Below are positions 12,310 to 24,646 of a stretch of DNA of 64,000 bases, one piece after another (position 1 is the first letter of the stretch; every line of letters begins with the position of its first letter). The stretch is from Inia geoffrensis (lineage: Eukaryota; Chordata; Mammalia; Artiodactyla; Iniidae): positions 133,734,695-133,798,694 of the forward strand of contig CM070904.1 of the NCBI GenBank assembly GCA_036417435.1, read 5' to 3'. The translations under genes were made by a program, and so were the position numbers. Below the pieces are notes generated by a model, which made no database searches, was not told where the DNA came from, and saw only the letters and a program-made list of their open reading frames with translations.

Positions 12310-13185
12310 GCCTCCCTCCTTGCACCGTGGAGGGGCTGTCGGGGGTGGTAGGGATGCTGACTTCTAGGTGTAACAGGTGAGCTTTCAATCGCGCCTGGCG
12401 TCTGGGCCAGAGCCCTGGAGGGGGACCAGAGCATCGCAGACAGCCCTCCGAGCAGGGATGATGCAACCGGCCGCCAGTGGACCTGTCGCTTCTCCTCCCG
12501 TCATGCCTCGCGTGGAGACCCCCGCCATCCTCTCGCCCCACCTCTCCAGGTCGTCAGCGCCCCCGTCCTCACACCCTGTTTCTCCAGCTTAACTTCCTTG
12601 GACCAAGTCACACGGCTCTTGGTCCACACTGGCAACCCCCGGCCTTCGTCAATCCCCCAGCCGGAAAGCAGGCCACCAGGGACGGACTGGCATCTTTGCG
12701 TGCCACCGACCTCCTTCCGCATACCCCATTGCTGGGCAGCTTTGACAAAGCCTCTGGCCAGCTCGCCCACCGGAACTGCGGTGGGTGCGGTGACGTCCTG
12801 CCGCCCTGAAGCCGGGGCGCCGGGACCCCCTTCCCACGCAACCCCTGTGTCAGCCTCCTCCGCATCCCCAGGGCCTCGGTGGCGTCGGGCAGGTGCCAGG
12901 TGCTGCCCCCAAGGTTTACCCGGTTAACCATTTACTCCTCACACTGTGCAGTAAGGGAGGTGCTTCACCTCAGTTTGCAGCATCCGTGGGGCTTGTGCCT
13001 TGAAAGTAGCAAGGGCACAGACACATACACTTCTGCAAAGGAGACCACCCTACCCTCCAAAGCCCCCCAGGTAGCTTCTGTTTTTCTATTCCCTGGCACC
13101 ACCTGCATAAAAGAGAAGTTATTGTTCTTCAAACTTTTGGTAGAAACAATAAAACTATGTGGGCCCCCCACGGAGGGTGGGTCTT
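12310..13185. other. Intergenic, no gene recognised
   Basis: GC-rich flank of the CpG island grading into AT-rich sequence. It has short overlapping frames only. Confidence 0.5.
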
Positions 13186-13189
13186 TTAT

Positions 13190-15060
13190 CCTTTCTATTT
13201 ACAGCATAGTTATCCCTCTGGTCAAATTCTCTATTTCTTGAGCCAAATTTGGCATTTTACATGTTTCTAGGAATTAGTCCATTTCACGGAGGCTGTAGAA
13301 TAAATACTAGCATATTTATTCTTATATCTACTGTTTCCGTACTTACTTCTCCTTTTATTCTGTATTTTGTTTATTTGCACTTTTCGCTTTTTTAACATTT
13401 TCAAAGGACAAACTTATACTTTGTTAATCTTCCCATCTTTCCCTTTATTTCATTTATTTCTGTCCTTCTCTATTATTTCCTTCCTTCCTGGTTCTTTGAA
13501 TTTGATCCGTTGCTCCATCTCGAGGTAAATTCTTAGCTCATTTACTTGTAACTCTTCTAAATTTCTGATCTATTTAAAGCCATCAAATTCCTTCTATAGC
13601 ACTGCCTTAGCTGGGTCTCGCAAAATTTGAGCATACAATGTTTTCATTATCATTCAGATCTAAATATTTCTTAATATTCCAGGTGATCTCCTTTTAAACC
13701 CAAACCCCTGGGTTACTTAATAATGTTATTTATTTTCCAATAGTGTTTCTTTTATTATAAACTCTTGTTACCAATTTCTAATTTAATTGCATTATTGTCT
13801 GGGAACATAGTCTGTGTTCCATAAGGGTCCTGGCAGGAAGCAGATGGCGCAGTCAGACTGAGCAGGACCTGGTAAAGGGAGTGCTTACAAAGGTGTGGGC
13901 AGGAAGCAGGGAAACCACGGAGCTGAGTGACACTGTCTCCTGATTGCCCCAGGGGTGGGGGGTGGAGGTGCCTGGCAGAGGCCTCAGTTGAGGAACGCAG
14001 CCAGCCTGAGCACCCATCAGGAGGGACTTGGGGAAAAGACCCTGAACCTCGCTCTCCGCTATCTGTCAGTGCTCCCTTTGGCTGAACCCACCCACTGACG
14101 TGGTCTATGTAGGACAGTCTCTTAGAGCATCGGGCAAAGGGGATTTAGAAGCACGAATGGAGGACAGCAGCCCAGTCTGCGTGTATGTCTCCTCTGGAAC
14201 TTATTGAGGCTTCTTTATGTCCTAACACGTTGTCTATTTCTGTAAATATTCTACGTGTGCTCAAAAGGTTGTGTTCTCTGTATGATGGGTGGAAAGTTCT
14301 GTATGTATTTAAAAGTTCAGAATTATTAATTATATTGCTCAGAATTTGGAGATTTCTGCTAATTTTTGTCTGCTTGAGCTGTTAAAGTATTAGTTTTAAG
14401 TTAAAGTCTCCAGTTACAGTTGTTGAAATACCTACTTTTCCGTGCAAATCTGGCGGGCGTTGCTTGATGGACACTGAGACAGACTCTTAGGTATTTCAAT
14501 GGTCCTGATGGGTGTTGCATCATCATTCTGCAGCCCCTTTCACCAGCATGCATGTAAGGTCCTTCTTCATCTGTTGCTGGTTTTTTTCTGTCTGTTTGTT
14601 TGTTTTTGCTTTAAATTTGAATGTCATATATGAAGAGGTCAACCCAGTTTCCTTTGGTCCATATTGGCTAGTATGTCCTCTGCTAACATTTTGATTCTAA
14701 ACTTTTTGTATCTTTAAGTGTATCTCTTTTAGGCAACCCATTGTGAGGATTTCAAAATCCAGCCTGCTTCCGTCTTTTACTTGGAATTTAACCCACTCAC
14801 ATTTATAGAACTGTCATATTGAGACTTAGTTTTGCCATCTTATCATTTATTACATATATTCTTTCCTGTTTCTCTTTGAGTATATATTCTTCTGGTGGTT
14901 CATCCTTATTCTTATTTTTATGGCCATTGCCCTTAATTTAAAACCCTGTTTCTTTCTTTCTTTTTTCTTCTTTTTCTTTTTTCCCTACTCACCACCTGTT
15001 TGGTCACTTATCCCTCACTCCCTGGCAATAATGAGATTGTCTGGAAATACACAGTTCTGA
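13190..15060 (-). mobile_element. Old L1 LINE, antisense, broken
   Basis: This is AT-rich sequence whose + strand reads as the complement of L1 ORF2. Typical phrases are 'attgcattattgtctgggaa' at 13785 and the 14220-14400 block around 'gtgttctctg' and 'taaagtctccagttac'. A GC-richer foreign stretch at about 13820-14180 interrupts it. No intact frame remains. Confidence 0.7.
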
Positions 15061-15101
15061 GTTATTGTGGATATACTCTATTTCTTTTCTTTTGTCCTCA
15101 C

Positions 15102-15320
15102 TTTTTTTTTTTTTTTTTTTTTTTTTTGTGGTACGCGGGCCTCTCACTGTTGTGGCCTCTCCCATTGCAGAGCACAGGCTCTGGACGTGCAGGCTCAGCG
15201 GCCATGGCTCATGGGCCCAGCCACTCCGCGGCACGTGGGATCTCCCTGGACCGGGGCACGAACCCGCGTCCCCTGCATCAGCAGGCGGACTCTTAACCAC
15301 TGCGCCACCACGGAAGCCCT
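15102..15320 (-). mobile_element. CHR-type tRNA-derived SINE
   Basis: The minus-strand copy begins on the + strand with the complement of the poly(A) tail (about 25 T). It then runs through 'cgggcctctcactgttgtgg' and ends with 'actgcgccaccacggaagcc', the complement of the tRNA-like head. The sequence is close to the other copies in the window, indicating a relatively young cetartiodactyl/cetacean insertion. Confidence 0.92.
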
Positions 15321-15900
15321 TCTTCTCTGTTTTAACATCTTTTTTCCTTTGGGATGCCTAGCATCAGTGCCCCTCCCCACCATTAAAATGGCTGGCTTAA
15401 CAATCAAATCCTTCATGTTTACGCCCTGCCACAGCGCACTTCCCTGTGTTTTGTGCTCTGACCCCCTTCTGAGATGCAGGTCGGCATCTGCCTTCAGTTG
15501 TGTGCTCCACCCCATCACCGCTCATCCTGATGCTTTCTGGTTTGAAAATGTCCACTTAGGTTGCATTTCAAATGTATCAACTCAAGGGCTTCACTCTGCT
15601 ATGGACTCAAAACAGCTTCTGGAAAGATGGGGGCAGCGGGTGAAATTGTGGATTTTTTTTTCATGGATAAAGGAAAACCAGTAAATTTGACAGGTGCAGA
15701 ACTGACGTCAAGGAGTCTCCCTGCTTCTGGTTGGGGGCTGCTGCCCTTCTTTCTTCCTGCAGGCAGGTCCTGAAAACATGATCAGACCTATGCTGCAGAA
15801 ATGTCCACAGCATAACAAACCTTCTTGCTTTCACCTCATTGCAGTGTGGAAAGGAGGCCACACTCAGAGACTGGGAGCCACACATGGCTTGCAATCTAAA
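15321..15900. other. Intergenic, no gene recognised
   Basis: Mixed sequence between two L1 blocks. Nothing recognised beyond short frames. Confidence 0.4.
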
Positions 15901-16179
15901 TAACATTAAAATGATCCTACACCTTGACTAAATTCTCTGGAAGGCAAGGGTGGTTCAATATTAAGGACTCCATCATTATGATCTACCATTCTAGTAAGTC
16001 ACAGGATAAAAAGAAATAGGATGGCTTTAGTAGGTGTTGAAAAGGCATTTGACCAAAGGGCCATCCATTTCTGGTTAAAAAGCGAATAACTACTCCCTTC
16101 GGGGAAAGATGGCTTCTTCTTTCACTTTAGGAGACAGCATCCCTTCAGGGTCTTGGGGGATAAGAGTCCAGCCAAGGGG

Positions 16180-16372
16180 CAGCACGGATTAGTGTCTGAC
16201 TTCACTCTCCATCAGCTGTGTGACTCTGGGCAAGTTCACCAGCACCTATGTCTGTCACCTCTCCTGTTGGTGGGATAAGAACAGTACCAACGTCAAACGG
16301 CAGTGGTGAGGATTCAAGTATGAAATGCTGGGTCCAGGGCTGGGCACACGGTAAGCCCTATACCAACAATAC
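16180..16372 (+). repeat. MIR SINE inside L1
   Basis: Diagnostic MIR core text 'gctgtgtgactctgggcaag' is followed by 'gtgaggattcaag' and 'ggctgggcacacggtaagc'. The flanking sequence on both sides reads as one L1 ORF2. Confidence 0.8.
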
Positions 16373-18080
16373 TCGTAATGGTGAAACAGCGAAAGAATTC
16401 CCACTTAATTCAGGATGTGCATTATCATCTCATCTCTGTTTTATTTAGAAGTATCAGCCAATGCAATTACAAAGGAGAAAGAAAAGTAAAAATATTGAAA
16501 CCAAAAAAAAGAAACAAAATTATCAATATTTGCAGATGACGTAATCATCTACCAAGAAAATTTAAGGGATGAGTGAAAAGCTATGGGAAACAGTACTTTA
16601 GGGAGAGGTAAGAAAAATTATCACTGAGAAGGGAATGGTTTCCATAAAAACAAATAATAACCAGTTAGAGCCTATAATGGAGGAGTCTAATCACAATAGT
16701 ACTAAGAAAGGTAAATAACAGGAAATGTGCAGGTTTCTTGTTTACAAAGAAATTAGGTAGGAAAACTTTGAAAATCCATGAAAAGAAGTAAATTAATGGA
16801 AAAGTATATAGTATTGCTCTTGGAAAGGAACAGGCGATATTGTAAAGGGTCTAGTCTTCCCCGAATTAAAGCTACACGTTTGTCGCAATCTCAATTTAAA
16901 AAGCAGCAGACGTTCATGTAGAAAAGCAAACATGAAAGACTAGTGAGGCAATTTGTTAAAAAGAAAGAAGAATGAGGAGGATTTGCCCTATTAGATATTA
17001 AAACATATCATGATACTCTAATCATTAAAAATATGCCAGTATTAAAAGAAAATAGATCAAAAGTTTATGATAAAGGTATCATTTCAAAAAATTTGGAGAA
17101 AATAGATGATTTGAGAACTGGTGTAGGACACTACAGGAAATACATAAAATTGGATCCCACCTGACACGACATCAAGATAAATTTCCAACGAAGTAAACAG
17201 TTATTTGTAGAAAATGACATTTTAGGAAACTAGAATGAAGTGTGAATGGATGCATTCAACATCTTGGTGTGGAGATATCAGGGTACGCAAGCTGATTGCT
17301 CTAAAGAAAACAGATGGACTACATAAAAACTAAACATCTACATGGCCGAAACATCATAAACAAAACTGAGAGACCAACCCTGCCCTGGAAAAAATATTTC
17401 AAAACATATGAAGATGAAGGGAACTTCCTCGAGGTATAAAAAGCTTATGCAAACTAATAGCAAAAACTATAAGTAACCACCAGAGAAATGGCCACGGACT
17501 GTGAAAGGGACACTTTACAGAAAGAAAATAGGTCAATAAGCAAAGATAGTCATAGTTAAAGAAATGCAGATCAGAACAGTGAGATCTTTTTTCTGACCTG
17601 TCAGATTGTCCAAAGTTTAAATGTTTGGGGGCATCCAGCACTCTGTGGGTGTGGGGAAAGGAGCCCCTCCACACCACGGCTGTGGTTGGGGCAGTGGAGA
17701 GATTTTTCTGGGCGTGTCTGCACTTCAGGTGCCCCCTCCTTGATTCAGTAAATCCCACGGATAGAAATCTGCCTGCAGTATCTGCACACAAAAATTTCCC
17801 AAGAGACAAGATAACCAAGGTGTTCACCCACAAGCCCCAGTTAAATTATTCGGGGTGCACAGGAGAGATTTCTCTGATGCTACTGAAAAGAATGAGTCTC
17901 AAAAGTTATGTGCCAGTGTGGAAAGACCACCGAGATGTTTGTTCAATTATTTAAAAGGGGCATAGAAGAGTGTGCCTAATATACCGAAACAATCACAAGA
18001 AACGGTTGGCAGTGTTTGCCAGAGCTGGGACTGCTGTTGGGGGAGGGAAGCAAGGTTGGATTCACTTAAAAAGAAAAGTA

Positions 18081-18120
18081 TCCATCTATCTATCTGTCGA
18101 TCGATCGATCGATCTGTCTA
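18081..18120. repeat. Tetranucleotide microsatellite
   Basis: Imperfect (TATC)n passing into (GATC)n, with 'cgatcgatcgatcgatc' near 18099-18115. Confidence 0.9.
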
Positions 18121-18220
18121 CTTTCTGTTTATATAGTTTGAATTTTCTACTCATATTCAGGGATATCTTTTGTAGGCCAGTAGCACTATCTAAGAGTAGA
18201 AATTAAGACCCATTGTCATT

Positions 18221-19246
18221 TTTTACTTTTTTGGGCCCCATTTACAATACTAATAAATACTACATTAAGTTTTTTAAGTTTTAAAAATCTATCAAAGCTG
18301 TAGACTTCCCTAAGGCTAAGCAATGTTGAAAGACCCCAGTCCCTCCAAATATTAGGTTAAGTTATATAAAATTGCTTATGTTCAACTAATTTGGATCATG
18401 AAAAGTGGTAATTTCAAATGGTTTAGCCTCATAAGAATAAGTTGTAGAAAAGTACATTACAAAATTCAAAATACACAAACCAAGCTTTTGCAAACAGAAA
18501 AGAAAAACTAGCCAGGTGTCACAAACCAAGAGGAAACTAAAAATGTAGTGGTGGCTACAGTCAAGGTGAGCTGGCGGCAGGATGGTAATGTCTGGACCTC
18601 TGCACCTGCCCAGGGGACCAGGTGAACCAGGTGGGTAGGGAGCCAGCTGAAGGAGCTCTGTGGGTAGGATGGCAGGTCCAGGTCAGGAAAACGACTGTCC
18701 GACACGGGTCATCCGTGGGGCCTGAACTGGGGGGAAGCTGGGAGGAAAAGGCTGGGCTGGGGCTCCTGCCTGGTGGGCACCCAAAGTCTAGGCTAGGCCA
18801 GGGCTCAGCAGAAAAGCCAAGGATGGGTGGTGGGGCCCTGGGAAGCTGGGAGCCAGGTGGAACCCGTGAATGTGCTTGAGAAGTGCTCCTGATATTCTTG
18901 AAGGAGGCATAGAGTCATTGAAACCATATTTGCAGAAATATTGGCTTCGACTTTTCCAGAATTGTAGATAGACAGAAATACTTAGTGAGGAGTTAGCATG
19001 ATCCCGAATAGGAAAAAGAAAAACCAGACCTGCAGAACCCAGAGACGATGAATGAATGAATGAATGAATGAATGATGGAATGAAAAGACAGGTTGCCTGA
19101 AAAGAAGCCACAGCTGGGGAATTGGTGGGATGTGAGGCTGCTATGGAACTAGATGGGAGCCCTGGAGGGGTTGAGGGGACACGTGGAATTTGAACAATGC
19201 TGCACTGCCTCAACCTGGGCCTCCTCTGCCCAAGCCCTTCTTCCCT
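18221..19246. other. Intergenic, no gene recognised
   Basis: Low-copy-looking sequence. The only clear structure is an (ATGA)n microsatellite at about 19047-19075. Confidence 0.45.
19047..19075. repeat. (ATGA)n microsatellite
   Basis: Seven uninterrupted tetranucleotide units. Confidence 0.9.
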
Positions 19247-19351
19247 CAGGGGCCACGGAGCATCTGGTGTTCTTGCGGTCCAGGCCCTGGAGACCCCGCC
19301 CCACTGGAGGCCCCTCTCATTGGAGGCCCCGCCCTTTGGCGGTGCCGCCTG

Positions 19352-19365
19352 GTTGCCGCGGCAAC
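19352..19365. promoter_or_regulatory. RFX X-box palindrome 1
   Basis: 'gttgccgcggcaac' is a perfect 14-bp palindrome matching the symmetric RFX consensus GTTRCC-N2-GGYAAC. Confidence 0.75.
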
Positions 19366-19411
19366 CCACTGCAGCCGAGTTCCCGGCTCTGCGGGGCCGC
19401 AGGGGAACTCC

Positions 19412-19425
19412 GTTGCCACAGCAAC
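19412..19425. promoter_or_regulatory. RFX X-box palindrome 2
   Basis: 'gttgccacagcaac' matches one half-site exactly and the other with one mismatch (GCAAC instead of GGCAAC). It lies 60 bp from the first site, start to start. Confidence 0.65.
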
Positions 19426-19599
19426 GGTGGGGCGTGTCTGGCCTGGTCCAGAGAGCTGGGCGCGCATCCCCGCGGACGGAGGTGCCGTTGCCCCTGCGGC
19501 GAGAGGGCCCCGCGGGGTACGGATCCGGACCGTGAGGTGAGGCCAGGCCGCGGGGGGAGCTCTGTGGGCTCGAGCTGCGTCGCGGTGGGGTTCCAGATC

Positions 19600-19740
19600 C
19601 AACCCTGGAAGGCCTTTATCTGTATTTTACAGATGGGGAAACTGAGGCCAGGAAGGGAAAGACCTGCTCCAAGTCAACGCGTGGATGTCCAGGCAGAGCC
19701 GGACAGAGCTCCCCTATCTGGCTGAAGCTCCCTTGCCCAC
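19600..19740 (-). repeat. MIR fragment, antisense
   Basis: 'ttttacagatggggaaactg' followed by 'aggccaggaaggg' is the reverse complement of the MIR/L2-type tail text. Confidence 0.55.
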
Positions 19741-19764
19741 CTGGTCCCCGTTGATCCCCTACAG

Positions 19765-19973
19765 CAGGGGTCCCCAACCCCCCGGCCCCTGTGAGGGACC
19801 GGGTCGCAGAGCAGGGGGTGAGCAGTGGGGGAGTGAAGCTTCATCTGCTGGTTCCCATCCCGCCATCGCTCACGTTACCGCCTGAACCACACCCCCCACA
19901 CCCCCCGCCCATCCGTGGAAAAACTGCCTTCCCCGAGACCAATCCCTGGTGCCAAAAAGGTTGGGAACCGCTG
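19765..19973. mobile_element. hAT-type DNA transposon remnant
   Basis: Terminal inverted repeats: 'caggggtccccaacc' at the left, and 'ggttgggaaccgctg' (complement 'cagcggttcccaacc') at the right. The adjoining octamers 'ccctacag' and 'ccctgccg' agree at six of eight positions, compatible with a decayed 8-bp target duplication. It is internally deleted and non-coding. Confidence 0.7.
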
Positions 19974-20639
19974 CCCTGCCGGCATCTGCCGAGCTACACT
20001 GAAGGCACACTCTCTTCAGTTTCTGCAGCCTTTCCCTAAACTGAGCCTCCCATCCTCCACAGCCCTATGAGAAAGCCTCCTCCATGCCTTCCTGCCGTCA
20101 CCACTGGATGGAGCGTTTCCACCCTCTGAGTTCTCATTTGTTTCATCCTCTGAGAGTCTCATGTTGTTGTGTTTAAAGTGGGCCTAATGCCCTCCTTGGG
20201 GTCTGGGGAAGAGTAAAGCAAGTGAGCCAACAAGCAGTGTGTAAATTGTCTGAGAACCAGGCTGTCTGGGTCAGTCTTGGGCAGGAGAACATGACGCAGA
20301 CTCCTCAGGCTGGTAGAGGCCAACACGTGTGCAAGCATCCAGGAACCTCAGCAACGGTGTGGACAGGATTCCTGTATGACCCACCGGAGGCTGCCGAGGT
20401 GGGGTAGGGACCAGACACCAGCCACCGACCTGGGTGCAGGGGAAGAGGCCCAGCAGAGCTCCTGTCACTGGCCCAGCATATGCGGTCGGGCTGGGGTCCA
20501 GAACGGGCCAGAGACTCGAGTCCTAGGGCGGGGACTCGCAACCAGGCTGACCTGAGGGCAGCCTGATGCTGAGCACACATCAATGCGGAGGGGCAGCCAG
20601 GGAGAGAGCCTCGAGCCCGCATACGGACACTGCTCTGCG

Positions 20640-20890
20640 CTCCCACCAGTAACCTGGGCCCTGCCAGCGTTTATATCATGCTGCAGAATTTGCAAAGTGC
20701 TTACTTTTGAATAACTGAGCTCCTTACACGCAGGCCCCCTTGCACAGGGAGGCACAATCATCAACCCCATTTTGTGGATGAAGAAACCAAGGCTGAGAGA
20801 CTTGAAAAGGCCCTGAGGGTCCCGGGTACTTGCGGTCAGCCTGAGCCAGACCCCTGGTTGAACACACTTTCTACGACTCCAGTAGCTTCT
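20640..20890 (-). repeat. MIR/L2-like fragment, antisense
   Basis: The order 'gcaaagtgctt', 'aatcatcaaccccattttg', 'tggatgaagaaaccaaggct' is the complement of MIR-type SINE sequence. Confidence 0.55.
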
Positions 20891-22535
20891 CAGGGGCCAG
20901 AGCCACAGGGGGTGAAGCAGCCCTTGGGGGATGGTAGGAAGCAGGTTCCCAGGTGACTGGCCCACCCCAGGCTTTAATTACTGGAGGGTCTGATTAGCCA
21001 GACCCCTGAGCTCCTCCCCTGGAAAGTGGGCAGGGCTGGGATGAAGCCCAGGAGTCTGAATTTGTAGGAAAGCAGCCACAGCCCCTTAACCATTCCCAAT
21101 CTCACCTCCCTGCAGAATTACCCAGGAGGTAAGACCAATGTTATCAAACTTTATGAAGAAGGGAAATAACCTGCAGGAGAGAGGCATTGCTGGGCCCCAG
21201 ATTTGGAACCCAGAGCAGAGCTGGGACATGCGCACCCAGTCGAGGGTGGAGATTGGCGAGGCCCCAGGTGAACGGGTCCCTGGGCTTTGGGCTTGGGAGG
21301 CCTGGAGGGGATCTGCACTGCGTCTGGATAGCTCTGCTGGGTACTGCTCCTGGTGTGCCTGACGGCCAATTGCTGACTCAGTGTCTGGCCAGCAGCAGCT
21401 GGCAGCCGGGTGGCTGGGCTGGGGCCAGAGCCCATTGTGGGGACCGTGTCCGAACAACAGCTGCTTCCAGAAGCTCCCTTCGTGACCCAGACCAGAAGGG
21501 AATGCTGACTCTTTAAAGGTCAGTCAAAGTCCCCAATACACCCCCCTCCCGGCCCCTCCACAGTTTTCCCTCCTCTGCGCATCTGCAAAGACCCCACAAG
21601 CTCTGAGCTGTGTCTGGGCTTGTAGGGCGAGGGAACAGGAAGGGTGTCCTTCTCTGTATCGTGAATATGTTGTTAGGTAGGGCTAGTAATCAGGACTCTC
21701 CCGCCACCCACCCTGAGCCGCGTCCAGGGAGGGAAGGTTGAGGCTCCCCGGTGATGCGGCATATGGATTCTGTTGTCAGCCGGCAGGTAAAGCCAGGGGG
21801 AGGCTCTGGGGACTAGAGCAGGTGCTCTGGGGTTCAGAATGGAGGGGGTCCAGCACACTGCTAGATGCCGGCAAGGGTTCAGGGGCTGGGTAGGACACCG
21901 TGCTGCTCAGGGCTACTGCCATCTTACAGAAGACAGAGCCTTCCCTGGGAAATTTCTGCGAAGTGGGAAGTGTTGTGGTGGCGATGCCCGGCAGCGCACA
22001 GGGCAGGACCCCCTCCCTGACCTCCCACTTCCCCAGTCAGCCTCCACCCACTCTGTCCCTGACTCCTCTGGGCTCTGCTTTGGTTTCAGCCAGTGGGAGG
22101 GTCCAGCAGGAGGTTAGAGGGCAGGAGGAGAGGGTGGGGGGAGGTGGGGGCAGGTTTCCGTAGCGTCTCCTTTTCAGATCTCACGGGGCGGGGTGCTGCC
22201 AGCCTTGTGGAGGGCTCTGTTTCCCGCACAACCTTCTCCAGGTTCTGGAGCGGCCTCTCCCTGTGCCCTCCGGGACCGACACAGACTCCCAGCGCTGCTG
22301 ACTCCTGGGGCTCCCCCTCCCTCAGGGGCCCCCAGCCCTGCCTCCGCTGAATAAACAGCCCTTCGCGGACTCTCTGCAGCTACCCCAGCGAGTTTCCTCC
22401 CGTAACCCTCACCAGTACATGCTGCCCCTTCGCAAAAGCCCAAGAACGTTGACATAATTTTAATTAGGCCTAGAGCCCTCCAAAATATCAGTAAATTATT
22501 CAAAGAAGAAACTGTACAAGTCATCTTTCTCTGAG
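20891..22535. other. Intergenic, no gene recognised
   Basis: GC-rich sequence with overlapping short frames. A weak antisense MIR fragment may lie near 21110-21230. No gene supported. Confidence 0.45.
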
Positions 22536-22808
22536 CCCCAGGTAATAAAACAGGAAGTAAACAAGAAAAGTGTAGCTCCGGGGGACAAAATCAAACATCT
22601 TAGAACTTAAAAAACTTATTTGGTTAAATGGGGAAATAAAACTGAAATTATACTCTAGTTAGAAATGGATGAGAATGAGAACGTGCTTCGTCAGAACCAA
22701 TGGGATGTAGCCATTGTGTTAAAAGAAACAAATTCAAGCCTTAAATGCTTGGTAAGAATTCAAGAAAGATCGAAAATGATTGACCTATACATTCAACTTC
22801 AGAATTTA

Positions 22809-23164
22809 TCTTTTTATTTTGTTTTATTTTATCTTTTGGCTGCATTGGGTCTTCACTGCTGTGTGCAGGCTTTCTCTAGTTCTGGCGAGTGGGGGCTACT
22901 CTTTGTTGCGGAGCGCGGGCTTCTCATTGCAGTGGCTTCTCTTGTCATGGAACACGGGCCCTAGACCTTGAGGGCTTCAGTAGTTGCAGCACACGGGCTC
23001 AGTAGCTGCGGCTCGCGGGCCCTAGAGCACGTGGGCTTCAGTAGTTGTGGCACACGGGCTTAGTTGCTCTGCAGCATGTGGGATCTTCCTGGACCAGGGC
23101 TCAAACCCATGTCCCCTGCACTGGCAGGCAGATTCTTAACCACTGCGCCACCAGGGAAGTCCAG
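22809..23164 (-). mobile_element. Long CHR-type SINE with 12-bp target duplication
   Basis: An antisense tRNA-derived SINE ending 'ccactgcgccaccagggaag'. It is longer than the other copies because of extra internal units built on 'cacgggctcagtagctgcgg'. The insertion is flanked by an exact duplication 'cttcagaattta' at 22797-22808 and 23165-23176, which fixes both boundaries. Confidence 0.92.
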
Positions 23165-23427
23165 CTTCAGAATTTAGATTATGAGTAACAACAACAAAAT
23201 TCAACAGATAGTACAAGAAAGAAGCTAAGGGAAACCTGAAATTATGAAATAGAAAATAAACAACAATTAGACTTAAAAAAAAAAAAAGGATTGGTTCTTT
23301 GAAAATGAGGAGAGGATATAACTACAGAAAAGATATTTAAAATGCAATGTTTATATAAAAAGTGAAAATCTAAATAAAATTGATAACTTTCTAAGAAAAT
23401 ATTAATTACCAAGATTTTCTCACAAAG

Positions 23428-23791
23428 TGCTATAGACTGAATGTTTATGTCCCCTCAAATTCATGTGTTGAAATCCTAATCCCTGATGTAATGGTGTTAG
23501 GAGGTGGGGGCTTGGGCAAGTGATTAGGTCATGAGGGTGGAGCCCTCACAAATGGTGTTAGTGCCTTTGGAAGAGAGACCCCAGGGAGCTCCCTCCTACC
23601 TTCCACCGTGTGAGGGCACAGGGAGAAGTCGGATATCTGTGAACCAGGAAGCAGACCTTACCAGACACCAAATCTGCTAGCTCTTTGGTTTTGGACTTCC
23701 AGCCTCCAGAACTATGAGAAATAAATTCCTGTTGTTTCTAAGCCCCCTAGTCTATAGTGTTCTGTTGTAGCAACCCAAGCAGACTGACACA
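23428..23791 (+). mobile_element. MLT1-type MaLR solitary LTR
   Basis: TG...CA ends. Text includes 'tgctatagactgaatgttta', 'gattaggtcatgagggtgga' and 'ccagcctccagaactatgag', typical of MLT1A-like LTRs. It is non-coding and inserted in L1. Confidence 0.85.
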
Positions 23792-24389
23792 GGGAGAGAG
23801 AAAACCTGAATGGTCCAGTAACACAGGGGAAAAAATGGGAGACGCAGTAAATGATTTGACTTCCCTCACACATGCTCGCGGGTTAGGCCCAGATTGTTGC
23901 ATGGGCAAGTTCTCCCAACTCCTCCAGGAACATAATATCTGTTATCTAAAATGATCCAAGGCAGAAAAAATATGTCACGATCCCTGATTTATCCTCTGAA
24001 GGTAACGTAGTCCTGAGACCAACATCAACAATAGCACAAAAGAGAAACTAAAGACTAATATCACTTTCTAATATACATGCAAACATCCTAAGTGGGGTTC
24101 AAGAGTAGAGTACAAGAATGACATGTCTCGACCATGTAGAATTTGTTCCAAGAACGAAAGTGGTTCAACATTAGGAATCTTATAATTAAATTCATCACAC
24201 TAATAGGGTAGAACGGGAAAAACCATGTTATATTGATAAATGCAAAAAATACATTTGATAAAATTCAACAATGATTCCTGATACAAATTCTTAAACTAGT
24301 AATAGCATGAATCTTCCTAACTTCAAAAAGAGATAGATCAAAGCCTAACATCAAACACAGTCTCCATCACTCTCAAACATGGTACCCTA

Positions 24390-24600
24390 CTCTAGTTTCA
24401 TTGTAATATTTACATGTCCCTTAAATTGTTTTATTTATTTTTTCTTGTTTACTTCCTTTCTTCTTCCAGGGAGGAAGGATCTTGTTTGCCTTGTTCATAG
24501 GTGTGCACCCAGAATGAAGAACAGTGCCTGGCACAAAACACAGGCCAAGAAATGTTTGATGAATGACTGAATAAACAAAGAAACAAATAAATATTGGAAT
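24390..24600 (+). repeat. L2-like 3' end
   Basis: 'gaacagtgcctggcacaaaa' followed by 'gaaatgtttgatgaatgact' and 'gaataaac' is the usual L2/MIR-type 3' terminus. L1 text lies on both sides. Confidence 0.6.
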
Positions 24601-24646
24601 AAATAACCCAACGTAGTTCCATCAGGGTTAAAAACAACCAAGGATG

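Larger units (their letters stand above)
15905..18220 (+). mobile_element. Old L1 LINE, sense, broken
   Basis: L1 ORF2 text runs in order: 'ggtggttcaatattaaggac' at 15950, then 'gaaaaggcatttgacc' at 16040. After a MIR insertion comes the catalytic FADD-box region 'tttgcagatgacgtaatc' at 16530, then 3' ORF2 text to about 17600 and 3' UTR-like sequence to about 18220. Numerous stops are present. Confidence 0.75.
19250..19570. promoter_or_regulatory. CpG-rich segment with paired X-boxes
   Basis: A short CpG-dense block with repeated 'ggccccgcc'-type GC boxes and two RFX-type palindromes 60 bp apart. It has promoter or enhancer character but no recognisable coding exon on either strand. The gene it serves is unknown. 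Candidates are an alternative KIF1A start, a non-coding RNA or a distal element. Confidence 0.55.

Noticed and set aside
12331..12362. Possible REST/RE1-like site
   Set aside because: Two half-like elements are present but the spacing and central bases do not fit a canonical or common non-canonical RE1.
11408..12541. 377-codon minus-strand open frame and overlapping long frames in the CpG island
   Set aside because: All six frames are open for long stretches here because GC-rich DNA has few stop codons. The translation is R/G/P/A-rich with no recognised domain.
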